A stretch of DNA of 64,000 nucleotides, taken from Ustulina deusta (Eukaryota; Ascomycota; Sordariomycetes; Xylariales; Xylariaceae). Positions 37,275 through 47,751 of this stretch are shown here, piece by piece. Every line of letters starts with the position of its first letter. Within the stretch, counting starts at the first letter, position 1. The stretch spans positions 930,001 to 994,000 of the forward strand of contig JAJNNX010000002.1 in the NCBI GenBank assembly GCA_023159155.1. Reading direction: 5' to 3'. A program made the position numbers and the translations under genes. The notes beneath the pieces are model-generated. The model saw only the letters and a program-made list of their open reading frames with translations, made no database searches and was not told the origin of the DNA.

Positions 37275-38489
37275 TCAATCCTCGTTGTCCTGGCCGTCGT
37301 CTTTATCGGAGCGGCGGTACTTCTCTTTGGCGGAGGCGATCGTAGCACGCACCGTGCGGCCGTCAAACGCACGGCCGTCCATAAGGTCTACGCAGGCGGC
37401 GGCGGCCTCGGGAGTGTTGAACTTCACGCTCGCGATGCCTTCTTCTTCGAGATCGTAGAGTATGACGTTGGTCACGGTCCCGAGCTTGGCGCACTCGTCG
37501 CGGATGTCTTCCTTGATTTCGAGCATCGCGGCTGGGTCCTCCTCAAGCTCGTGTAGCGTGAACATGTGCCGCAGTATGACAACGCGTCCCTTAGGGGCGT
37601 TAGTCTCGACCTGCGTGGCGAAGGGGCTGTCGTCGTCGTCATCCCAGTCGGCGAGCTTTGCATCGAGTTTCTGTGTGCGCCTGATGATCTTCTGCTTGTC
37701 TTGCTCGCGGACCTTGTCTCGCGGCTTACCAGCACCTGTTATGGGGTTGTGGGTACCATTGTTGTTGTCATTGGCAGCAGTATTGTTGCTGCTGTGCTCC
37801 CCAGCACCACTGCGGCCGTTGCTACTGTCGTCTTCGCCCTCCCGGTCATAGTGCGTTTTCTTGTATTTTGATTCGGCGGCCTGCACGCGCATGCGCCCAC
37901 TCGAGAGCCCCGATGCAGTGTACCGGAAGTCCGTATCGTCGAGCAGCATGATGGCCATCTCGACGCTCTGAGGTTTGAAGAAGACAATCAGCGCATCGCC
38001 CTGGAGATTGCCCTTCTCGTCGGTGTACAGCTTGATACGTGGCCGTCCACTATCGATCTCCTCGGCAATGACACCGCACTTGCGCGAGAACACCTCATGC
38101 ACCTCGTCGACTGTCACGTTGAGCGGCAGGCCGGTGACATAGACGGCCGTGTTCTGGCGGGGGGGCGGGGGCGCCCGCTGTCTCTTATTGGAGTGTTGCT
38201 CAGCCGAGCCGTTCTTCCGCTTCTTGCCCGGGTGGTTGCTGGTGGCACTGCCGTTGTCGTCTGATGCCCCTCCACCGCCACCGTACGCGGATTGCTGCTG
38301 GGCAAGAAGCTCCTCGTCGATGCTGGGAATCCATCGCCTGAGCTGGGCATCCCACTCGAATTCAGACCCGTCATCCAGGACGCCGATGAACTTGTTGTCG
38401 AGTCGGGAGAATGATATGCGCTCGTCGCTGTCGAACTCCTGCGGGTCGGTGGGAAAGGGCAGGCCTGGCTGTGGCTCTGGGTCAGCCAT
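37275..38489 (-). CDS. CUS2: U2 snRNP-associated splicing factor Cus2 / Tat-SF1
   Basis: This RNA-binding protein helps U2 snRNA folding and prespliceosome assembly, by analogy with yeast Cus2 and human HTATSF1. A single exon gives 404 residues. The N-terminus has a Trp/acidic segment (FEWDAQLRRWIPSIDEELL) as in Tat-SF1. RRM1 begins near residue 113 (NTAVYVTGLPLNVTVDEVHE), a charged linker follows with PRDKVREQDKQKII, and a C-terminal UHM-like RRM contains EIKEDIRDECAKLGTVTNVI and GIASVKFNTPEAAAACV. Translation could start 59 codons upstream at 38666, but ATG 38489 has the strong ACCATGG context and the family-like start MADPEPQPGLPF, so it is preferred. The linker is rich in Asn/Gly repeats. 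Confidence 0.9.
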   Translation of the reverse strand: MADPEPQPGLPFPTDPQEFDSDERISFSRLDNKFIGVLDDGSEFEWDAQLRRWIPSIDEELLAQQQSAYGGGGGASDDNGSATSNHPGKKRKNGSAEQHSNKRQRAPPPPRQNTAVYVTGLPLNVTVDEVHEVFSRKCGVIAEEIDSGRPRIKLYTDEKGNLQGDALIVFFKPQSVEMAIMLLDDTDFRYTASGLSSGRMRVQAAESKYKKTHYDREGEDDSSNGRSGAGEHSSNNTAANDNNNGTHNPITGAGKPRDKVREQDKQKIIRRTQKLDAKLADWDDDDDSPFATQVETNAPKGRVVILRHMFTLHELEEDPAAMLEIKEDIRDECAKLGTVTNVILYDLEEEGIASVKFNTPEAAAACVDLMDGRAFDGRTVRATIASAKEKYRRSDKDDGQDNED

Positions 38490-39255
38490 GGTGGTTGGGG
38501 CCGTGGTGTTGGAGTTGTAGGTCTCGTTGGTATTGATTGCACTCTTCAATCCCACGCCCGAGCCATGGTAAGGCAGATTGGTCTTGTGGCGTAAAATACA
38601 AGCACTGCTGGGCGATGTCTTGGGGAGGAGATCTGGATGGTATGGTACAGAGCGAGGATGCTTCATTTGAGTCTTACAAGTAGGTGCCTACCGAGAGGAG
38701 ATAATAGGGACCTAAGTACCTCGTACCTATCGCCGACCCAATTGTAACATATGTATTTACATGATATACAAGGTATGCACATACGGACCTGAATTGCTAT
38801 AACGAGCTCACACATGGTTGACATTATGTACCCAGGTACCTACAAGGTATGTCTAGAGGTATGTAAACATGCCTTAATACCTGTCAACCCCTCCAAGATG
38901 TCTATCGGATTATTACTCTTTATGTGGTGGTAGAACAAACACACAATATCTCTCTGTAGGCTTGGAAAGCTAGTAACCATATAGGCAATCCCCCAAGTAC
39001 CATGAAGATAGTTCGTGCTTCTGTCCTGCGGTTGATAATCTTACGGCAGAAAGTGAAATATGCACCATTAGTGACTCAAGGCGGAAGGTTTTTGCCGCCG
39101 TGTGCGCGATGAATTTTCTATGCCACTGCCATAATCCCCACGCCTGAACACCGGACGCAATGATGAAAATGCCCCTCCAATCGATCCCATTTGAATATGG
39201 CTACTCGCCAGTATTTATACAAGTCGGCAGCACTACCATCGCATTACAGGGCCAC
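38490..39255. other. Spacer between SEC66 and CUS2 with palindromic motif clusters
   Basis: Both flanking genes are on the minus strand, so this region is the CUS2 promoter and SEC66 3' flank. TAGGTACCTA-like motifs are dense at 38690-38745 and 38826-38870. No gene is seen. Confidence 0.6.
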
Positions 39256-40105
39256 TCAGTTCTTGCCCTTCCTCTTCTTCTTGGAGCCGCCTGGTGTTGC
39301 AGCCGGGCTACTCAACTCCACGTGAACAGCCTCGTCGTCACTGACAGCTTTAGTGGAGGAGCCCTTGGCTGAGTCCTCCTCCAACTCCTTCATAAACTCC
39401 TCCTTAATCGCCTCTCTTCGCTTCTCCCACCACTGCTTGTCTGCTTCTGTACGGCCCTCGATCTCCTCCAATCGGGTGCGTAGAACTGTGTTGGCAGCTA
39501 TCTCGTTGGCTGATTGGAATATTGTTTGTCCCCAGCCTGGTGCGAGTGCATTGGCCTATTGTAGGAAAACGAGCGTAAGTGACGGTATCCAGGCTAGGAA
39601 GAACAGGGCCTTCTGGGAGAGCCTACCTCGCTCACCACATCGCGCAACTCCTCCTCGATCTCCTTCTCGGCGGCCAAGAACCTCTGGTTTAGATCATCGC
39701 CCACACTGCCCTTCTGTAATAACGTATTGAGCGCTTGCTTCGACGTGCGGACCTGGATAATACGGCGGATGTTCTCGACTGCTCTACGCAGGAGCGCAGC
39801 TCGAATAACGCTATCGGGAACCTTGGGCGCCTTCTCCTGACCAGCTTCTGGTTCCATGTGAAGGAGCGACAAGTAAACGTTTCGCTGCAAATGCGGCGGG
39901 AACCATGGCTCTAGGTTGGCACTTTGTACTAGAAATGACGATATACGGGTTAGGAAATCATACTGTATAAGTCGTCTTAGCCTGGCTTAGGCAACCCACC
40001 GGCTTTCCGTTTTCTGTAGATAGTCGAGAATGTGTATAGGGAGCCACCGAGTACAGTGATATATGCGAATGGGAGAGCTAGGCTCATCCAGTCGATGTCG
40101 AACAT
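39256..40105 (-). CDS. SEC66: ER protein translocation subunit Sec66
   Basis: Sec66 (Sec71) is part of the Sec62/63 complex that drives post-translational import into the ER. Exons 40105-40000, 39928-39627 and 39555-39256 join in frame to 235 residues. The first exon encodes the N-terminal membrane segment MFDIDWMSLALPFAYITVLG. Exon 2 carries LEPWFPPHLQRNVYLSLLHM and the helical core RAALLRRAVENIRRIIQVRT. Exon 3 starts ANALAPGWGQTIFQSANEIA and ends with a Lys/Arg-rich tail (KKKRKGKN). Introns are 71 and 71 bases with GT-AG ends. Head-to-head with RCL1 across a 489-base promoter region. Confidence 0.92.
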
Positions 40106-40594
40106 TTTGTCGACCTATGCGCCCCGGGGATGAAAAGGACAGACAGTGGTTGTGAGAATGGGGGCGGCAACGAGAAACATGGGCTGGTCTAAATAGCATG
40201 TGCCTTTTTGGGGAAGTTGGATCTTGACACTTTTCACAGACAACAGTTTCCTTTGTTACATGCGATTGGGTCAGCCACGCAATCCACCCATGTTAGCTGA
40301 TGTAAGTCTATTGTGGCTGAATGGTTATAGGTAAGGTATGGATACCTACCGTGAAAGGACGCGCACCTAGACTCTATCTAGTACCTATAGGTACCCACCT
40401 CCCTTTTGGGTAAGTACCTAGCACATGGAATGGCTGTCTAGGACCCACGGGAGGCAACAAACAAGGGTCATTAGCTTACCGCCTAAATTTTGTTGGCAGA
40501 ATTTATCTTGATGGTCCAGATAGAAATTATATGCACCTGGACCAACCTCACATCGGAGGAAGCTCGTGTGTCAGCTTAAATCGTGGCCGGAAAG
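40106..40594. promoter_or_regulatory. Divergent promoter of SEC66 and RCL1
   Basis: This 489-base head-to-head region must drive both genes. It holds several TAGGTACC-type motifs (40378-40395, 40407-40424). No other feature is identified. Confidence 0.5.
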
Positions 40595-41815
40595 ATGTCA
40601 GCCTCGCGACCAGAATTCGTCAAATTAACAGGCCACAATAACCTCACCCAGCGTCTCGTCCTTGCAACACTCACTGGCCGACCACTACACATCTCGAAGA
40701 TCCGGCCCAATTCCCCCACCAGTCCCGGCCTCGCCCCGCATGAGGTCTCGTTTCTTCGCCTCCTCGAAGCTGTCACCAATGGCAGCTCTATGCAAATCTC
40801 CTACACGGGAACGACGATAACATACCAGCCCGGACTTATTACCGGCGCTGTAGCAGGCTATGGGGCCGGCGACGGCGACATCATCGAACATAATATTCCG
40901 GCAACCTGTACACGAGGCGTTACATATTTCCTTTTGCCTTTGTGTCTATTAGCGCCTTTCTCTAAGGCTCACATGAATGTGCGCTTCTCTGGCCCAGGTG
41001 TGATCACGGCGGCCACTGAAACAGGTGATTTATCTATCGACTCCTTCCGAACTGCAATCCTCCCTCTATACGACCTCTTTGGTATACCGGCGGCTCGAAT
41101 TGAGCTGCGGATTTTACAACGGTCATGCACGGGACAGAGGGGAGCCGGCGGCGCTGGGATAGTCGAGCTTAGGTTTGCGAGCCAAGTACGCTTGCCAAAG
41201 ACGTTACATCTTCACAGAAATCCCGGGCGGATAAAACGGATACGGGGTGTCGCGTATGCAACTGGAGTGTCTGCCTCGAATAATGCACGTATGATACACT
41301 CTGCGCGAGAGGTGCTAAATGCCTTTTGCGCGGATATTCACATTGCCGCGCAGTACGACCAAGCACCGCTAGTGGCCGACCCGGGAGACAAGGCGGGAGG
41401 GAAGAAGAGAATGGGCATTGGGTTTGGTCTCAGCTTGGTCGCCGAATCAAATATTATCGGTGTGCTATTTTCGGCAGATACCATCGTCCCATCGAAAGGA
41501 GGCATGGTTCCGGAAGAGATTGGCAAGAGATGTGCGTATCAGCTCCTGGATTCAATCAGCCAGGGTGGTTCTGTTAGTAGAGCCGCTGCTCCAACAGCGC
41601 TAACTCTGATGGCAATGGGATCCGAGGATGTCGGCCGCCTACGGGTCGGAAGAGAAATAATAGGTAGTGAGGAAATTATAGAGCTGGCGCGAGATCTGAA
41701 GAAGTTTGGTGCAAGTAGTTGGGGCATAAGAGACGTGGATGAGGACGACACAGACGATATCATTATTGGCGTCAAAGGTTCGGGTCTAGGGAATGTGAGC
41801 AGAAAGGTCGCGTGA
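40595..41815 (+). CDS. RCL1: RNA 3'-terminal phosphate cyclase-like protein Rcl1
   Basis: Rcl1 is a nucleolar 18S rRNA maturation factor of the U3 (SSU processome) pathway, binding Bms1. It is structurally related to RNA 3' phosphate cyclases but is not itself a cyclase. The intronless frame gives 406 residues. Motifs include FVKLTGHNNLTQRLVLATLT at the start, TYQPGLITGAVAGYGAGD, TRGVTYFLLPLCLLAPFSK and GIGFGLSLVAESNIIGVLFS. The open frame runs a few codons upstream of 40595, but 40595 is the first ATG. Its stop is only 49 bases from that of the opposing gene. Confidence 0.94.
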   Translation: MSASRPEFVKLTGHNNLTQRLVLATLTGRPLHISKIRPNSPTSPGLAPHEVSFLRLLEAVTNGSSMQISYTGTTITYQPGLITGAVAGYGAGDGDIIEHNIPATCTRGVTYFLLPLCLLAPFSKAHMNVRFSGPGVITAATETGDLSIDSFRTAILPLYDLFGIPAARIELRILQRSCTGQRGAGGAGIVELRFASQVRLPKTLHLHRNPGRIKRIRGVAYATGVSASNNARMIHSAREVLNAFCADIHIAAQYDQAPLVADPGDKAGGKKRMGIGFGLSLVAESNIIGVLFSADTIVPSKGGMVPEEIGKRCAYQLLDSISQGGSVSRAAAPTALTLMAMGSEDVGRLRVGREIIGSEEIIELARDLKKFGASSWGIRDVDEDDTDDIIIGVKGSGLGNVSRKVA

Positions 41816-41864
41816 TTGACCATATAATATCCTATAATTTTGTACAATGTTCCTCCTAATAGTG

Positions 41865-42984
41865 TCACGGTTGTCTTGGCCGTGTTGCCGTTAACCTCGC
41901 TCTTCTTTGAGCTGCCAGCGCGGCAAGGGTTGCATTATATCCGACATTTTGTAAGGTGTAGGCGGCTACACTCTCCGGAGTGTTTTCTCTACTGTGCCAA
42001 GCATTCCGGAGCGACTGGGGAATATGAAAATTCCCGATAATAGCATTTCCCGACCGCAAGACATCCGTAAGTCCTTCAAACTGGCGGGTGCGCTGGACCC
42101 CTGACTGCCTGAGCACTCGGCTTCCTTCCTCGCCTACAGGTTCACCATCGCTAACGCCGCCACCGTTATGGTTTCCCAGAGGCCGCATTTCAAGATTATC
42201 AGCTTCATTTACTTCGTCTGTTTCAGGGGCATCTCTCGAGACCCCGCGTTCTTCCGAATCGTGATCCTGGCCGGTGACTGGCACCGTGATGGTGACTCCT
42301 AGGTTCGCGTTGACTCGCGGGGTTTTTACCACGTTCCAAATTCTCTCCTTCTCTATATTTACTGTAATCAGAAGACATTGGATCGCCAAGACTACCGCGT
42401 CAAGCAGGATCAAGGTAAATCTTGACGACGGAGCCCTTTGCCCAATGAAATCAACAAGAATGCCTCCGTGTAGATAACCTCGGGACGCTTCTCCAGCTTC
42501 AGGAGGCGATGATATCAGATGTAGGAACATGCAGAAGAGGTTCGGTGCAACAATGGCAGAAACGTGATAATTAGGCACGATTAAAAGGCTGTCTTGGGTC
42601 TTAGGGCTGACAAAAAGCGTTTGCGCCATCCATCGTATGAATAGGCGGAAAAAGGAGCAGCTACACCGCAAGTTGTCAGCCTTGTACAGATAGGAACCAG
42701 AAGCGTAAAGAGACGGCGTACTCCATATAGTACAATATACACAACTCGGCATACACCAAAGTGTCCAAGTTGAGAGAAAGATGCGTTAGGAATTCCAGCT
42801 TGTTGGAAAGGCCTTCCTTCGCCGATGGTGGGAGGGATGGGCTCTGCGAACTAGCAGCATCATGCTGTTGTCGTTCGGGCGTAGGGGATTGGGAACTGCT
42901 CCGGATATTGATGTCGGCCTCGTGGTGCTGGGTAGGGAGCAAAGGACGGTCCGCCGGCAAGGTCGGGGAGGGATCATTGTTCAT
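41865..42984 (-). CDS. DUF1746 membrane protein (Dsc4-like)
   Basis: Exons 42984-42722 and 42660-41865 join in frame (GTACGC donor, GTAG acceptor, 61-base intron) to 352 residues. Across the junction the protein reads LDTLVYAELCILYYMDCSFF, followed by FIRWMAQTLF, the typical opening of the fungal DUF1746 domain. Hydrophobic segments follow (NLFCMFLHLI; FTLILLDAVVLAIQCLLITV). The C-terminal third is hydrophilic. S. pombe Dsc4, a subunit of the Golgi Dsc ubiquitin ligase that activates SREBP, is as I recall the named member of this family, so a role in membrane-protein ubiquitination is possible, but I have not verified the link. Convergent with RCL1. Confidence 0.78.
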
Positions 42985-43417
42985 AGCTCGGCCTCATTCG
43001 ACGTGTGTAGCGGTGTGAGGAGGGTAAGTTCTCACATGCTGTGTGGTGTGGTATTCATGGGCTGGGAGAAAGAAATCGGGGCGACGCTGGACTGCTCTTT
43101 GTACAAGGCTCTGAATTGTTGAACGGCAACGGCTGTTTTGGAAACAACAGCTCGTTAAGGTTCCTAGCTAGGTAGGTGCCTGGACAGATATGCATTTATC
43201 AGATGTTTTAAATAGCTCGCTTATAAGCATCAAATCGTACCACGTACCTTTGTGCCTCCAATACGTTCCTCTATAGATCTAGTCACGTTAGTGCACTAGG
43301 TCTAGGTACCTAGTACCTATTCTAAAGGTCTATAGGTATTAAGTATGGTTATAAAGAAAAAACTAAGTGGCTTCTCCTAACAACCTCTTTGTACATTCTT
43401 TCCCCTGGGCTCAGCGT
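42985..43417. other. Spacer between the DUF1746 gene and an APH-like gene
   Basis: This 433-base region has a TAGGTACCTAGTACCTA motif cluster at 43295-43340. No gene is seen. Confidence 0.6.
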
Positions 43418-44287
43418 CTAGCTCCACATTTCCAATTTCATGTTTGATAGCCAGAGAGCCTGGTTTGGGTACTCGCGCAGTGCCATTCGCACGTAATCAT
43501 GCCAATCATCGTTCCAGCGACCATTGGAAAACGTCGCACTTGAATATTCCCAATACACCGGCAACCATGATGCAAATTCCCAATCAATAATGCATAGCCC
43601 TCCATCGGGTTGTACTATGACGTTCTTCCTTTGAAAATCGTTATGGGTAAAAACGGGAGAGCCATCTCCGCGAAGGACGATCGGCAGCACATGTTGGTAA
43701 TACCGGATCTTGTGGGCCATCCGCTCGCCGACTTCCGAGGAGTACATACGGATGATCCAGTCGACTAGTTCGTTCTCGGTCGTGAATGATGTTCGAATCG
43801 TGTGGGCAGCGTGGGTTGCTGAGAATAAGTCGTCGAGAGGTGGTCCGCCGTTAACGTCGCCGAAGTACCCAGGGTGTTGTAGCCCTCGGAGTTGATCAAA
43901 ATAAGTCTGAAGGGTCTTGGCGATAGACGTTTTGCGGGTCTCATCAAGACTGCCCCATAGGTCCTGGAGCGTCACGCCGGGGATATATTGCATAACAATA
44001 AATGTAACGAGACCTTTATCCTCCTGGCGTTGGTAGATAGCGTAGACCTTAGGGACCGGTATTGTTGTGGATTTTGTCACGAACATCGCGTTCTGGGCCT
44101 CGATGGGGTGGACATTAACCCCAAATTTGATGACATAGTTCTGCTGTACTCTCACTAGGCGGGAGCCGCCGGTAGACTCCTCGACCAAGATTTCGGCCCC
44201 GTCGATGTCATTTGGCGTCGGGAGAGCACATGGGTCGTTCTCAGCCTGGTCCACGAACAGGACATCATATGACTCTGTTTTAGGCAT
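43418..44287 (-). CDS. APH-family kinase-like protein 1
   Basis: A single exon of 289 residues with the aminoglycoside phosphotransferase / choline kinase-like fold. The catalytic loop reads THNDFQRKNVIV, with the HxDxxxxN pattern, and the metal-binding motif is CIIDWEFASWLP. The N-lobe shows IKFGVNVHPIEAQNAMFV and VMQYIPGVTLQDLWGSLDE. Key catalytic residues are present, so it may be active. Fungi have many such genes and substrates are mostly unknown; the family name does not imply antibiotic resistance. It opens the gene-poor accessory stretch of the window. Confidence 0.8.
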   Translation of the reverse strand: MPKTESYDVLFVDQAENDPCALPTPNDIDGAEILVEESTGGSRLVRVQQNYVIKFGVNVHPIEAQNAMFVTKSTTIPVPKVYAIYQRQEDKGLVTFIVMQYIPGVTLQDLWGSLDETRKTSIAKTLQTYFDQLRGLQHPGYFGDVNGGPPLDDLFSATHAAHTIRTSFTTENELVDWIIRMYSSEVGERMAHKIRYYQHVLPIVLRGDGSPVFTHNDFQRKNVIVQPDGGLCIIDWEFASWLPVYWEYSSATFSNGRWNDDWHDYVRMALREYPNQALWLSNMKLEMWS

Positions 44288-45628
44288 GATGAGGTTGAGG
44301 ATGCCCTTGCTGAAAATTGGGAAAGCGGCGATTTATCGTGGATGAGGGTGAAAGTAGAAATAATGCTGGAGGATGATTGTTAGTTGCCATTCATTCGCAA
44401 GATACCTCAGAGTTTGCCCCGAACGCGCTCAAAGTAAAAGCCCAGCAGCTGAGGAGGGACAGCGTGAAATTGAATCGCACCTAAGCGACTGACTATACCT
44501 TGAGAGTCTGTTCAGACACAGGCGGGGCACGCTGCTTGGCAATCTGTGCAGTGATCTGCGCGATGCGCGATGTAGAAGATCCTCTAACTAGCAGCCAACA
44601 ACTAACAAACCGACGAACTAGCTCTGCTAAACCAGAATAGCAGTGTCCATAGCGCGCAAGCTATCTTTCTTTGGCCTCAAATATCAACATGTAGCTCGAG
44701 ATTTCAGCAAGATCAATATTAATACAGGCAGAGGTTGTAGAGTCAGGAACATTCATCAAGTTGTGAGAACAATGCAACAACGGACACTATTCTTGCTTAC
44801 TTGCCTTCGCAGAAAAAGCGTTAAATGTCACGTGTATATTTCAATGACCGCTTGGCGCTTAATTCAGGGCTAACAAACGCTCTGCCATTGCGTGACGGAA
44901 CAAGATCCAACTGCCTAGTCCTACTTTGATACTCGTTGGTCCGATCACGACAGACAAGCAGATTCGTTCAATTGTTGACCACTACTTTAGGCTCAGCCGT
45001 CAGCCTAGCAATGGGTCTGTAGTCACGTCTCAGGTAATAGCACGCTGCATCATGACCTAGAGCTTCATAATCTGTATGCTGCCTACGTAGACACACCGGG
45101 AATTTGCCAGAAACCCTGCCGGGCAGCGCTAAACGGAGTCGTCAATTCTCTTCGTATTCTTTATTCGAACACCGACATCTCAGAATCGGATTACTGGCCT
45201 GAAACCGCAAGGGGCGATGATCACCAACAGTCCCAGAAGCATTACTAACAGCTCTTACGAAATGGGCATTTTGAGGCAGAGATCGTACATAGCCGCAGGA
45301 GCAGGAGGATACTCCGAGTTCGAATCGGTTGGGCGCCTAAGAATTATTATTGCTAGACCTAACCTGATCTCATGATAGAGGATGGAGCAGTAACAGAAAT
45401 GTCGAATATATAATGCCATTCCTCATCATTCATTTCTCTCAGTCAGATATCATCACTCTTCATCTGTAGCCTCTATAGCGCTCAGTCTCAATCATACTTA
45501 CTGGGCTATGTCGCAACCTCCGGCATCTACTCACAGTCAACGTTTTCTTCTCTGTCTATGCCTTGCAACGAACGAATAACAACTCACTGTTTCGATCACG
45601 TCCGGAATCCTCCTTTTCCCTTTTCAAT
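44288..45628. other. Intergenic region with a possible coding relic
   Basis: The promoter of the minus-strand APH-like gene lies at the left. An open-frame relic is described at 45088-45357. At the right, an AATATATAATG TATA-like element near 45404 and a C/T-rich leader precede the next gene. Nothing else is recognised. Confidence 0.5.
45088..45357 (+). pseudogene. Possible degraded coding relic
   Basis: One + strand frame reads with protein-like composition for about 90 codons (for example NTDISESDYWPETARGDD, then GHFEAEIVHSRR, then ILRVRIGWAPKN), interrupted by one TAA at about 45246. No start or splice frame is evident. Resemblance to any known family is too weak to name. Confidence 0.25.
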
Positions 45629-46212
45629 ATGTCCCATTATCCTGTCTATCTGGTCGAATACTTGGGAAACCAGCTGTCAGAGTGGGTTAGGTCCAGAGTG
45701 AATAGAGAGTCTTATCTGCAGCTGGGAAGCAGGTAAGTAGTTAGGGCTCAATAGAGTGGTCAATTGATTCCTGAACCTTCCTAAATATCTAGGGGGGCAA
45801 CACCAATATATATATACAGAATACTGATATACCCACTCCCATGGGGTAGTGTAATATATATCCCTGACACCAGCGGAATCATCATTCCATTTTCGTAGCA
45901 ACCAAAGAAGATGGGTCAAGAATCCTCTTCCACGTCACAGGCGATATTCAAAACGGCATGACATACGAGACAAGACAGACGTCGCAACGGCCCGATTTAT
46001 CTAACAGTTTCATCTCGAAGTCGCACTTAGGATGGGTTAAGACCCAAGACGTCCGCCGTATGGACTCCATCTGCCGCTCCAACCCTCCTCCCGAGAAACA
46101 ATTCAACGGACCCAGGCGGATCCACAAAGACAGACCCCTCCGACGTTGCCAGGAGTGGACAAGTGAGACTATTGGCAACCTCAGAGCCGAAGGAGTTCTT
46201 ATGGACGGATAG
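45629..46212 (+). CDS. Small conserved fungal protein of unknown function
   Basis: Exon 2 starts at 45874 after a CCAG acceptor and runs to TAG 46210-46212. It reads RNHHSIFVATKEDGSRILFH, then VTGDIQNGMTYETRQ, then PPPEKQFNGPRRI and PLRRCQEWTSETI. This pattern (HHxIFVxT, FHVTGxIQxGMTYE, PPPxKQFNGPxR, LRRCQEWT) I recall from uncharacterised fungal proteins, DUF6914-like. Exon 1 is best placed at 45629 with MSHYPVYLVEYLGNQLS. The exact donor is uncertain: GTGAAT at 45698 keeps frame, whereas a better GTAAGT at about 45731 does not. The model gives about 136 residues. The boundary needs transcript data; the coding nature of exon 2 is well supported. Confidence 0.6.
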
Positions 46213-47751
46213 AGACTTATGTCCGATCTCCCATGGAACCTTGGTGAACGGGCGGTCTGAGTCGAGGTTTTTTTTTGGAGGGGGAGGGATTTTCGTTCGG
46301 GATGCGACAGAGAGGCGTGCCCTCCGACTTGCTTGAGTTGACTCGGCTTTTGGATATCCTAATTGTGACGGAGTTGTGAGGACAAGCCCCACAAGTTAAT
46401 TGTGACGTTCCTATAGAGGGGTTCCATTGGATATATATTCTCTCTTTGTTTCTTTTGTACATAAAATAGAACTTAGACCAGAGTCAATACAAACATCAGA
46501 ACTTCATTCAGCTGTTCCTTTTGGATGCACTGGTTCAACTCCACTGTTTCTACTCCTTTTTTACGTCAGACTGAGTGTCAGTTCGGCACCAGTACTTTTT
46601 TCCATTTTGAAAGGGCCCACATACTCCCTGTTAGCAGAAGTGACATAATAGAAACACACAAATACTGGGCTTTTACCAGGGCCTTGACATATAGTAGTTA
46701 GTATAGGTACATCTATTTTGTGCAAGATCTGGCAGAACATTAGGTGCCGCCAAATACACCAGTTTTATTGGCTGTTTAGTATGTTGATCATGTGCTGGTA
46801 CCGAACTGACATTCAAAGGGATACCATCCGATACCCCTATCCTCAGTTAGATGACTGAGCAACAGTGATTCATCACGTGGCCTTGACATCGTGGTGTGGC
46901 TTGTCCCGCCTGCGCCCACCTTGTTCCCCATTGGACTCTTCTTGATGCCATAGGTCATCCCCCTGTTGGTTTGTAAAGAAACAGTTAAGTTTTAGTAAAC
47001 CGTTCTAACTAAGCAAGACGATATCTCCATATATTTTAAAGACTCCAACATAGTATCTTTAGCAAATACTAATAGTAGATCATATGCTGAAAAAAAAAAA
47101 GATTTTAAAAGAAAATCTTTTGCTCGAGGAATCTTAATACAGTACTCGTATTGAAGCCCAATACGTAGAACGGCTTCAGTCTCTCCGCCAAACTCGCAAA
47201 ACGGTAGAGCGATATTTTTTTCCCCATCTAATCGGGCACGCGGAATATATTGAGTACTTGGCATCAGTTTATACACATGTGACTGACAACACACATACTT
47301 TGACGATATAATGCCAGCAGTTCATAATATATAACGATATCTGGCTCGCGTTTTATCATATGGCATTCTTGTAATTAGTATTTACATCGGTTAAGTAAGC
47401 AGTTTATTTATGGTACCATACCGGCGGCGTCCGTTGTACAGCGACGGTCGACTTTATGCATTTTTGCATCACATGAATCATCTATAAGGGGACAAACAGC
47501 CAATATTCATGATTCTGACCGCGTTGCCTCCCTCTGTCGCTGCCATCAACATCTCTATACACCTAGCTGTTCCGTCTATCCGTTGCATCTCTCTATTCTG
47601 ACCCGTGGTTCTAATTTTCCATAAATTTGTGCAAAAATGCCCGTCGACATCGACAGACCGTCCTTCGTACCACTGCTACCGCTACCAGATAACATTCGGA
47701 TAATACTTGTTAGTATTAAGGGAACAGATCACCAAAAAACTATTCAAGGAA
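46213..47751. other. Gene-poor AT-rich spacer
   Basis: No supported gene is present. A 100-codon minus-strand open frame (46992-47294) lies in AT-rich DNA with A/T runs and is not recognised. A 3' flank of the small gene is expected at the left. Confidence 0.5.

Noticed and set aside
45322..45345. GAGTTCGAATCGG, resembling a tRNA T loop
   Set aside because: The flanking stem does not pair, and it lies inside a protein-like relic.
46027..46392. A 121-codon minus-strand open frame
   Set aside because: It overlaps exon 2 of the small conserved gene, whose + strand frame carries recognisable motifs.
46992..47294. 100-codon minus-strand open frame in AT-rich DNA
   Set aside because: No recognisable motif, no clear promoter, and A/T runs make chance likely.
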